DNA of 8,720 bases from an uncultured Oscillibacter sp. (lineage in GTDB: Bacteria > Bacillota > Clostridia > Oscillospirales > Oscillospiraceae), in NCBI GenBank assembly GCA_904393855.1, contig CAJFNE010000075.1:1-8720 (forward strand), written 5' to 3'. The translations under genes were made by a program, and so were the position numbers. Position 1 is the stretch's first letter. Every line of letters begins with the position of its first letter. Shown in pieces: positions 1 to 5,356 of the stretch. The notes beneath the pieces were generated by a model. That model searched no databases, was not told the origin of the DNA, and saw only the letters and a list, made by a program, of their open reading frames with translations.

Positions 1-81
1 CAGGAGCACCGCGGAGACGCACAGCAGCGCAATGGTGATATTCTGGATGAAATCCCGGCGCTTCCGGGTGCGCTCGCTCAT
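1..81 (-). CDS. walH: WalH/YycH-like membrane protein, N-terminal fragment (runs off window)
   Basis: Only the first 27 codons are inside the window; the frame is open to the left edge. The peptide begins with a short, very basic stretch (MSERTRKRRD) followed by a hydrophobic run (ITIALLCVSAVLL), which is the pattern of an N-terminal cytoplasmic tail plus a membrane anchor. The ATG has a GGGGAGG ribosome binding site at 91-97, 9 bases upstream, and lies 18 bases after the walK stop, so it is in the same operon. In Firmicutes the gene after walK is usually walH (yycH), a membrane-anchored extracytoplasmic regulator of the WalK kinase. The assignment here rests on position and on the N-terminal topology, not on recognisable domain sequence. 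It could be another membrane protein. Confidence 0.6.
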   Translation of the reverse strand, partial: MSERTRKRRDFIQNITIALLCVSAVLL

Positions 82-99
82 GCGGTGCCGCCTCCCCTC

Positions 100-1917
100 T
101 CAGTAGGATTCGTTTTTATCCGGGTCGACGCCTTCGGGCTGGGTGATGGGCAGCGTCAGCCGGACGGTGGTGCCCGGTCCCTCGTGAGGGGCCAGGGAGA
201 TGGTGCCGTGATGGCGCTGCATGATTTCCAGCGCGATGGAGAGACCCAGGCCCGTGCCGCCGGACTCCCGGGACCGGGCCTTGTCCACCCGGTAGAACCG
301 CTCAAAAATCCGGTCCCGGTCCTTGGTGGGGATGCCGATGCCGTCGTCGCAGACATCCATCCAGACGCTGTCCTCCGTGGAGCCGGCGGTGACACGGATA
401 TGACCGCCGTCCGGCGTGTACTTGATGGCGTTGCCGATGACGTTCATCATCACCTGCTCCAGGCGGCTGCGGTCCCCCACCACCAGGGGCAGCGGGCCCT
501 CCGGCTCGTAGACCAGCTGGTGGCCCCGCTGCTTGGCGTTCAGGGCGTTGGCCCGCACCACGCTCTCAATGGCCTCCCCGAAGGGGAAGCGGGAGAGGAG
601 CAGCTCCGCGTCGCCGGCGTCCAGGCGGCTGAGGATCAACAGCTCCTGGACGATGTGGGTCATCCGGTCGGTCTCATTGATAATGATGTCCAGAAAATTG
701 TTGGAGGTCTCCAGAGGGATGTCGCCATTGGCGTCCCGGAGGGTCTCGGCGTAGCTGCGGACGTTGGTGAGGGGGGTACGCAGCTCGTGGGAGACGTTGG
801 CCACGAACTCCTTGCGGCGCTCCTCATTGCGGTGCTGCTCCGTCATGTCGTGGAGCACGATCAGCACGCCGCCCTGCTCGTGGTCGGAGAAAGGGGCCAG
901 GTACACGTCCAGGGTCCGGTCCCCCACTTTCAGCTCCTCCTCCACGTAGTTGGGCCGCTGCAGGGCCAGCACCTCCTCAAAGGGGTGCATGTCTCCCAGC
1001 AGCTCCTCATAGGTGCAGTCCGGCTCCACGGTCCGCTGCAGCAGCTGGTTGGCGGCGGGGTTGCAGTGGATCAGGTATCCGGCGTGGTCAAAGGCCACCA
1101 CGCCATCCGTCATATGGAGGAACAGGGTATCTAGCTTGTCCCTCTCGTTCTCCACAGCAGCCAGGGTGGCCTGCAGCACCCCGGCCATCTCATTGAACGT
1201 TCCGGTGAGGATGCCGATCTCGTCGGTGGACTCCACCGGCAGGCGGCTGTCGAAGTCGCCGGCCGCCACCTTCTCCGCGCCGGCGGTGAGCTTCTCAATG
1301 GGGCCCACCATGGTCTTGGACAGCAGGAAGCTCAGCAGGAAAGAGATCAGCAGGCCGATGACCAGCGCCTGCATGATAATGAGGAACAGCTGACTGTTCA
1401 GGCCGGAAACCGTGTCCTTGTTGTCCAGAATGTAGATGATATAGGAGTGGTCGCCGCCCATGACAGGCACCGCCACATCCATGTAGTCCGCTGTGATGTC
1501 GCTGTCCGCGCCCACAGCGGTCTCGTCCCCGTTGGCCACGGCATTTCGGGCGGTCAGCAGATTCAGGCTCTGCTCCCGGGGCAGGGCCGCCTCATCGGCG
1601 GAGCCGGCCAGGTACTCCCCGGTGGTGCCGTCCAGCACAAAGTAGTTGCGGGTCCGGTAGTCAATACCCAGCGGACCGGCGTTGGTGTCCAGCATCTCCT
1701 TGATCAGGTCCGCGCCGTTTTCCTCGGCGGCGGCGCTGCGCAGGTCAGCCATAAAGTCCCGCTGATCGGCGCCAAAGACGCTGTTCATCTGCTGGTAAAA
1801 GGTATCGATATAGAAGCTGGAGACGCTGGTGGTCAAAAACGCGCCCACCACCGCCATCAGGGATGTGATCAGCAGCAGCAGGATCAGGGTCAGCTTCATA
1901 TGCAGGCTGCGGAACAC
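100..1917 (-). CDS. walK: Sensor histidine kinase, WalK (YycG/VicK) type
   Basis: Membrane sensor kinase that phosphorylates the response regulator encoded just upstream (walR), in the system that controls cell-wall metabolism in Firmicutes. With the start chosen here (605 aa) it has TM1 (about 8-28), an extracytoplasmic sensor domain (about 29-176), TM2 (177-199), HAMP (200-254), a PAS domain (259-363), a HisKA domain with the H-box SHELRTPL (phospho-acceptor His377), and an ATPase domain with N-box NVIGNAIKYT (492-501), G1 box DDGIGIP (from about 524) and G2 box GGTGLGLSIA (553-562). All catalytic motifs are intact. The frame also allows a GTG at 1926, but that codon touches the GGGGG tract; the GTG at 1917 has the GGGGGTGG site at a normal distance and gives the usual start FRSLHMKLTL. 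The order walR-walK-walH supports WalK over the related PhoR, which has the same domain set. Confidence 0.9.
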   Translation of the reverse strand: MFRSLHMKLTLILLLLITSLMAVVGAFLTTSVSSFYIDTFYQQMNSVFGADQRDFMADLRSAAAEENGADLIKEMLDTNAGPLGIDYRTRNYFVLDGTTGEYLAGSADEAALPREQSLNLLTARNAVANGDETAVGADSDITADYMDVAVPVMGGDHSYIIYILDNKDTVSGLNSQLFLIIMQALVIGLLISFLLSFLLSKTMVGPIEKLTAGAEKVAAGDFDSRLPVESTDEIGILTGTFNEMAGVLQATLAAVENERDKLDTLFLHMTDGVVAFDHAGYLIHCNPAANQLLQRTVEPDCTYEELLGDMHPFEEVLALQRPNYVEEELKVGDRTLDVYLAPFSDHEQGGVLIVLHDMTEQHRNEERRKEFVANVSHELRTPLTNVRSYAETLRDANGDIPLETSNNFLDIIINETDRMTHIVQELLILSRLDAGDAELLLSRFPFGEAIESVVRANALNAKQRGHQLVYEPEGPLPLVVGDRSRLEQVMMNVIGNAIKYTPDGGHIRVTAGSTEDSVWMDVCDDGIGIPTKDRDRIFERFYRVDKARSRESGGTGLGLSIALEIMQRHHGTISLAPHEGPGTTVRLTLPITQPEGVDPDKNESY

Positions 1918-1922
1918 GGGAA

Positions 1923-1934
1923 CCACCCCCTTTT
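1923..1934 (-). promoter_or_regulatory. Ribosome binding site deciding the walK start
   Basis: Read on the minus strand this is AAAAGGGGGTGG. It lies 5 bases upstream of the GTG at 1917 counted from the last G of the tract, but abuts and partly contains the in-frame GTG at 1926. This makes 1917 the likelier start. No comparable site precedes the ATG six codons further on. Confidence 0.55.
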
Positions 1935-1984
1935 CGCAGGATTGCGCCCCGGGGTCACACCGGAGCTATGCGCGGGCTGGAGAC

Positions 1985-2698
1985 TCAGGGCACGGCGAAG
2001 TAATACCCCGCGCCCCGGCGGGTGAGGATATAGACCGGATTGGCCGGGTCCGACTCAATTTTTTCCCGCAGACGTCGGACGGTCACGTCCACCGTCCGCA
2101 CGTCGTCGCCCACATAGCCGTAATTCCAGACCTGCTCCATGAGGTCCACCCGGGAGTAAACCTTGTTGGGGTGGCTGGCCAAAAACGTCAGCAGCTCATA
2201 TTCCCGCTGGGTCAGACTGATGGCCTTTCCGGCCCGGAACACCTGGTGGCTGTCCGTGTTGATGGACAGATCCCCCGCCACAGGCATGGCACTGGTGGAG
2301 GCCGAGGCCGCCGCCGCGGCAGCCATGGCGGTGCGGCGGATGTTGGCGGACACTCGGGCCAGCAGTTCCCGCATGGAGAACGGCTTGGTGATATAGTCGT
2401 CGGCGCCGATCTCCAGGCCGAAGACCTTGTCGGCCTCCTCCTCCCGGGCGGTGAGGATGATGACGGGCACGCTGCTGCCCCCGGTCCGCAGGGAACGGCA
2501 CACGTCAAAGCCGTTCATCTTCGGCAGCATCACGTCCAGTAAAATCAGGTCCGGGTCCTGGGTCCGGGCTTTTTCCAGCCCGTCCTCGCCGTCATAGGCC
2601 TCCAGGGTCTGGTAGCCCTCCCGCTGCAAATTGAAGCGCAGAATATCCACAATGTTCTTCTCGTCCTCAACAATGAGGACGGTCTTTTGCCGATCCAT
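1985..2698 (-). CDS. walR: Response regulator, OmpR/PhoB family, WalR (YycF) type
   Basis: DNA-binding response regulator of 237 aa, the cognate partner of the WalK kinase 67 bases downstream. The receiver domain (about 5-118) has the acidic pair Glu11/Asp12, phospho-acceptor Asp55 in LILLDVMLP, Thr83 and Lys105 (TKPF). The C-terminal winged helix (about 143-235) has the family signatures LTQREYELL, VDLMEQVW, RTVDVTVRRLREKIE and the C-terminal hairpin ILTRRGAGYYF. The two domains are joined by an unusual alanine/serine-rich linker (about 124-138). The start at 2698 has GGAGGG six bases upstream (2705-2710); an in-frame ATG at 2722 would overlap the preceding gene and lacks such a site. It is the second gene of an operon, 20 bases after the NUDIX gene. 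PhoP is the alternative assignment; the walK/walH context favours WalR. Confidence 0.9.
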   Translation of the reverse strand: MDRQKTVLIVEDEKNIVDILRFNLQREGYQTLEAYDGEDGLEKARTQDPDLILLDVMLPKMNGFDVCRSLRTGGSSVPVIILTAREEEADKVFGLEIGADDYITKPFSMRELLARVSANIRRTAMAAAAAASASTSAMPVAGDLSINTDSHQVFRAGKAISLTQREYELLTFLASHPNKVYSRVDLMEQVWNYGYVGDDVRTVDVTVRRLREKIESDPANPVYILTRRGAGYYFAVP

Positions 2699-2704
2699 AC
2701 ACAA

Positions 2705-2710
2705 CCCTCC
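2705..2710 (-). promoter_or_regulatory. Ribosome binding site of walR
   Basis: GGAGGG on the minus strand, six bases before the ATG at 2698. It fixes the walR start and excludes the eight-codon-longer frame. Confidence 0.7.
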
Positions 2711-2718
2711 GTTGTCTC

Positions 2719-3267
2719 TCACAGATTCAGCTGCACCTTGGCCTTCAGCACGGCGGCCACGGTTTTGGCGTCCTCGATCTCCCCGGTGAGGCAGCGGTGG
2801 ACCATCTCCGGAAAGGGGATGCGCTCCACCCGCAAAAACTCATCCGGATCGGGAGACTGCTCCTCCATCCGCAGGCCCCGGGCCAGGAAGAGATGCAGCA
2901 CCTCGCTGTAGCAGCCGGGGGCCGGGAGAATCCGGCCCAGCGGCAGGAAGATGTCCGGCACGGCGCCGGTCTCCTCCTTCAGCTCCCGCAGAGCGCCGGT
3001 CACCGGGTCCTCGCCCGGGTCCAGCTTGCCGGCGGGGATCTCCAGCAGCGTACGGCCGAACACATAGCGGTATTGGGTCACAGTCAATACGTTGTTCCGC
3101 TCGTCCAGCGGCAGGATGGCCACGCCGTCCACGTGGTCCACCACCTCCCGGGCGGCGGTATGTCCGTTGGGCAGCAAGACCTGGTCCACATGCACGCTGA
3201 AGATCTTTCCCTGATATTTGTCCTCACGGCTGATGGTTCTCTCTGTCAGGTCCATGGGTTGTTCCAT
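2719..3267 (-). CDS. nudF: NUDIX hydrolase, ADP-ribose pyrophosphatase (NudF) type
   Basis: Cytoplasmic enzyme of 182 aa expected to hydrolyse ADP-ribose to AMP and ribose 5-phosphate. The full NUDIX box is at about 80-102: GKLDPGE, seven residues, then RELKEETGA, with the metal-binding glutamates of REx2EE all present. A proline lies about 15 residues after the box (in ILPAPGCYSE), the mark of the ADP-ribose-specific subgroup. The preceding EIPAG and the VTQYRY segment are also typical of that subgroup, and the length matches the family. The frame is open much further upstream (to 3498), but the ATG at 3267 has AAGGGG nine bases before it and lies downstream of a consensus promoter, so the longer start is excluded. 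It is the first gene of the operon with walR and walK. The substrate is inferred from the motif and is not proven. Confidence 0.88.
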   Translation of the reverse strand: MEQPMDLTERTISREDKYQGKIFSVHVDQVLLPNGHTAAREVVDHVDGVAILPLDERNNVLTVTQYRYVFGRTLLEIPAGKLDPGEDPVTGALRELKEETGAVPDIFLPLGRILPAPGCYSEVLHLFLARGLRMEEQSPDPDEFLRVERIPFPEMVHRCLTGEIEDAKTVAAVLKAKVQLNL

Positions 3268-3309
3268 GCGATGACACCCCTTGTCTCTCTTTGAATTTAA
3301 AAGCATTTT

Positions 3310-3338
3310 ATTATACCACTTCCCGGCACGCTTGTCAA
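3310..3338 (-). promoter_or_regulatory. Consensus sigma-A promoter of the nudF-walR-walK-walH operon
   Basis: On the minus strand the -35 box is TTGACA (3333-3338) and the -10 box is TATAAT (3310-3315), both perfect matches, with a 17-base spacer. Transcription would start near 3303, giving a leader of roughly 36 bases before the nudF ATG. This indicates strong, housekeeping expression of the operon. Confidence 0.88.
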
Positions 3339-3576
3339 AATGGCACCTCAGCTCCCTTTTCAAACTGCATAGTATCGAGGATAATTCTCCGCCGGTCGCA
3401 TCAAAGTGCATGGGTCTGTGAATGAGAGCAAAGCAGCGCCATGATCGTGGATATGGTGCAGCACCGGCGGCCATATGGTATGATGTGATGGGAAACATAA
3501 AAGAAAGCTGTAAGATTCGCGTTCAAACGTTGTGTCTATCAGTGAACGGGCCACGATGAAAGCGAGGTGAAAACCG
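3339..3576. other. Divergent intergenic region between nudF and the ECF sigma gene
   Basis: No convincing gene lies here; the leftward extension of the nudF frame across it has no start signal. On the plus strand there are weak candidate promoters: TTTTCA (3357-3362), 17 bases, GATAAT (3380-3385), and an isolated TATGAT (3479-3484). A small perfect hairpin, GGTGC-A-GCACC (3455-3465), sits inside a wider inverted repeat ATATGG/CCATAT (3451-3456 and 3471-3476), which could be an operator. The region looks more AT-rich than the wal operon. Confidence 0.4.
3509..3539 (+). promoter_or_regulatory. Candidate ECF-type promoter upstream of the sigma gene
   Basis: TGTAAG (3509-3514), 18 bases, then TGTCTA (3533-3538) resembles the TGTAAC...CGTCTA form of ECF-dependent promoters in Firmicutes, with one mismatch per box and a slightly long spacer. 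ECF genes are often self-activated, so this would be a plausible autoregulatory promoter about 38 bases before the start codon. The match is imperfect and the call is tentative. Confidence 0.3.
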
Positions 3577-4137
3577 ATGGATGACGGAAAAATCGTTCAG
3601 CTATACTGGGACCGGGACGAACAGGCCGTCCCCGCCACAGCGGACAAGTACGGGAACTACTGCGCCTCGATCGCCAGGAACATCCTGGGCAGTCAGGAGG
3701 ACGCCGAGGAATGTGTCAATGACACCTACCTCTGTGCCTGGAATTCCATGCCGCCCCACAGGCCAAAAATATTGTCCGTATTCCTGGGAAAGCTCACGAG
3801 AAACGTATCTCTGAACCGATACAAGTATGATACGGCCGAAAAACGGGGCGGCGGAGAGGTTCCGGTTGTGCTCGACGAAATCGCGGAGCTTGTATCCGGC
3901 ACGGACAGCGTAGAGCGGGAAGTGGACCGCGGGGAGCTTGTAAGCGCAATTGACACCTTTTTGAAGCGGCTCCCGGCGGATCGGAGAAGCATGTTTGTCT
4001 GCCGATACTGGTATTTTGACAGTGTTTCCTCCATTGCGTCCCGATTCGGCATGACGGAAAACCATGTGTCCGTCACGCTGAATCGTCTGCGCTTCAAACT
4101 GCGCCATGATCTTTTGGAAAGGGGTTTTGACCTATGA
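3577..4137 (+). CDS. ECF-family RNA polymerase sigma factor
   Basis: Extracytoplasmic-function sigma factor of 186 aa that would direct RNA polymerase to a small regulon. Region 2 is at about 22-90, with the characteristic stretch NILGSQEDAEECVNDTYL (core binding and -10 recognition) followed by the WNSMPP and FLGKLTRNVSLNRY segments. Region 4 is at about 118-182, with a helix-turn-helix around SSIASRFGMTENHVSVTLNR and the tail RFKLRHDLL for -35 recognition. The start has GAGGTG seven bases upstream. The type (MDDGKIVQLYWDRDEQA... then a membrane partner) is common in Clostridia, where the regulon is usually unknown. The stop overlaps the next start by 4 bp (ATGA), so the two are translationally coupled. 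Codon usage looks less GC-biased than in the flanking genes. Confidence 0.9.
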   Translation: MDDGKIVQLYWDRDEQAVPATADKYGNYCASIARNILGSQEDAEECVNDTYLCAWNSMPPHRPKILSVFLGKLTRNVSLNRYKYDTAEKRGGGEVPVVLDEIAELVSGTDSVEREVDRGELVSAIDTFLKRLPADRRSMFVCRYWYFDSVSSIASRFGMTENHVSVTLNRLRFKLRHDLLERGFDL

Positions 4138-4703
4138 GAAAAGAAGAATTCTGTGAAGTTCTCGGCGATATCAACGAGGCCTATGTGAAAGAGGCCCGGG
4201 CGGATCGCAAAGCCAGGAGGCCCAGCTGGCAGAAGTGGGGCGCGATAGCCGCCTGTTTCTGTCTGCTGGTCGTCGGCGGCGTCATGCTCTCGCAGCACAG
4301 CGGACAAGCGGCTCCTGATCCTGATATGGTTCAAATTCCGAATCCTGTCATTTCAGTTGCGTCTGTTGAGGAAATGGAGACATACCTGGACTTTGACGTT
4401 CCTGTTCTGGACAATGAGGTGGAGTCCTACTCGGTTCTTGTTGAGGATCAGTACCCTGTCATGGGACAGATCCATTACGCGGACGGTTCGGAATTCCGCA
4501 TGCAGTATGGCAGCGGGGATATCAGCGGTATCTACGGCGGCACACTCCAGGAGAGCCAAGATGTCGAGGGAGTAACCGTCGCATACTATCAATATGCGGA
4601 TACTTCCTATGCCATTTGGGAGCAAAACGGATTTACGTTCAGCTACGTATATACCAGCAGCGGCAGCGCGGAGGTGGAGAGCATCATTCAGCAAGTTGCG
4701 TAA
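4134..4703 (+). CDS. Single-pass membrane protein, probable anti-sigma partner of the upstream ECF sigma factor
   Basis: Protein of 189 aa with a charged cytoplasmic N-terminus (1-33, MRKEEFCEVLGDINEAYVKEA...), one membrane helix (about 34-53, WGAIAACFCLLVVGGVML) and an extracytoplasmic domain of about 135 residues. The last third (TVAYYQYADTSYAIWEQNGFTFSYVYT, then a helix ending IIQQVA) resembles the DUF4367 type of secreted domain found in sigma-associated membrane proteins. GGAAAGGGG precedes the start by nine bases. The ATGA overlap with the sigma gene and the topology suggest it holds the sigma factor at the membrane and releases it on an outside signal. The zinc-binding anti-sigma motif (HxxxCxxC) is absent and the cytoplasmic part is very short, so sigma binding is an inference. 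A terminator follows. Confidence 0.7.
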   Translation: MRKEEFCEVLGDINEAYVKEARADRKARRPSWQKWGAIAACFCLLVVGGVMLSQHSGQAAPDPDMVQIPNPVISVASVEEMETYLDFDVPVLDNEVESYSVLVEDQYPVMGQIHYADGSEFRMQYGSGDISGIYGGTLQESQDVEGVTVAYYQYADTSYAIWEQNGFTFSYVYTSSGSAEVESIIQQVA

Positions 4704-4741
4704 ATTGCCCTTGGGTTCTGTCCCCGAGACCTAGATGCGAG

Positions 4742-4777
4742 GAGCGGCTATTTCACTCAGAAATAGCCGCTCTTTTT
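4742..4777 (+). terminator. Intrinsic terminator after the sigma/anti-sigma operon
   Basis: A perfect 13-bp stem (GAGCGGCTATTTC at 4742-4754 with its complement at 4760-4772) and a five-base loop are followed by TTTTT. There is no A-tract on the upstream side, so it acts on the plus strand only. It lies 39 bases after the stop codon. Confidence 0.92.
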
Positions 4778-4818
4778 CCCTGCGGTGTAAAGACGCGCCG
4801 GTCCTGGATGAACGAGGT

Positions 4819-4847
4819 CCATACTTGCCTCCCGCCGGCAGGTATGG
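4819..4847. repeat. Inverted repeat overlapping the SnoaL/glycosyltransferase promoter (candidate operator)
   Basis: Half-sites CCATACTTGCC (4819-4829) and GGCAGGTATGG (4837-4847) are complementary at 10 of 11 positions, the other being a T:G pair, with a 7-base centre. The dyad covers the -35 box and the spacer and ends exactly where the -10 box begins. There is no T-run after it, so it is not a terminator. Its placement is typical of a repressor or activator site, but the binding protein is unknown. Confidence 0.55.
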
Positions 4848-4853
4848 TAGAAT
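4825..4853 (+). promoter_or_regulatory. Extended -10 promoter of the SnoaL-glycosyltransferase operon
   Basis: TTGCCT (4825-4830), a 17-base spacer, and TAGAAT (4848-4853) preceded by the extended -10 element TG (4845-4846). The -35 box matches 4 of 6 consensus bases and the -10 box 5 of 6. Transcription would start near 4860, about 44 bases before the first ATG. Confidence 0.6.
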
Positions 4854-4903
4854 CGTACCAGATTGCCCACGGCCCACCCTGGAAGTCAAAGGAGGGATTC
4901 CCT

Positions 4904-5320
4904 ATGGACCCCAAGGACCTGGTGCGTGCTTTCTATGAACGTGTGGTCTCGGAAAACCGTCTGGATGAGATTTCGGCGTATGTGTCGCCTTTCTGCCGCC
5001 TGGTCAACGGGGCGGATTCCCGGCCCCTGGGGGCGGAGGGCATGGCGGAGCACATCCGGGCCACCAAGGGAACCTACCCGGATTACACGATCCGGATTCT
5101 GCGGCAATTCCGAGACGGGGAATATGTGATTTCCGAATTTCAAATGGAGGACACCCACGCCGGGACCTGGCTGGGGATTCCCCCCACCGGCCGGCGGCTC
5201 TCCTTTACCGGCGTCAATATCGACCGGGTCTCCGGCGGAAAAATCGTGGGGCACGGCGGCGCCGTCAATACCTTTGAGACGCTGCTGGCGGAGCAGCTGA
5301 TCGAGCCCGCGTTCCCCTGA
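4904..5320 (+). CDS. SnoaL-like (NTF2 fold) protein, putative ester cyclase family
   Basis: Small soluble protein of 138 aa with the pattern of the SnoaL-like polyketide cyclase family: an N-terminal helix (LVRAFYERVVSENRLDEISAYVSP), then HIRATKGTYPDYTIRI, and the strongest signature GTWLGIPPTGRRLSFTGVNIDRVSGGKIVGHGGAVN (about 87-122). The canonical EHWG near the end is GHGG here, so the tryptophan is missing. These proteins have an NTF2 cone fold with a pocket; in gut bacteria most have no known substrate. The frame is open upstream to 4616, but the ATG at 4904 has GGAGGG seven bases before it (4891-4896) and follows the promoter, whereas the longer frame runs through the terminator. It is the first gene of an operon with the glycosyltransferase 36 bases downstream. 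Family membership is fairly clear; the reaction is unknown. Confidence 0.8.
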   Translation: MDPKDLVRAFYERVVSENRLDEISAYVSPFCRLVNGADSRPLGAEGMAEHIRATKGTYPDYTIRILRQFRDGEYVISEFQMEDTHAGTWLGIPPTGRRLSFTGVNIDRVSGGKIVGHGGAVNTFETLLAEQLIEPAFP

Positions 5321-5356
5321 CACATTGACATCATCCAACGCAAGGAGTTTCCAGCT

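Noticed and set aside
85..1134. Long plus-strand open frame (349 codons) antisense to walK
   Set aside because: It has no ribosome binding site and its translation is low-complexity and rich in Gly, Val, His and Gln without any domain. It mirrors a clearly intact histidine kinase, and such antisense frames are expected in GC-rich coding DNA.
3268..3498. N-terminal extension of the NUDIX protein by 77 residues
   Set aside because: It would start upstream of a perfect promoter and lacks a ribosome site. The extension has no family similarity.
4616..4903. Upstream extension of the SnoaL gene
   Set aside because: The frame passes through the anti-sigma gene end, a strong terminator and the promoter. 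The ATG at 4904 has an ideal GGAGGG site.
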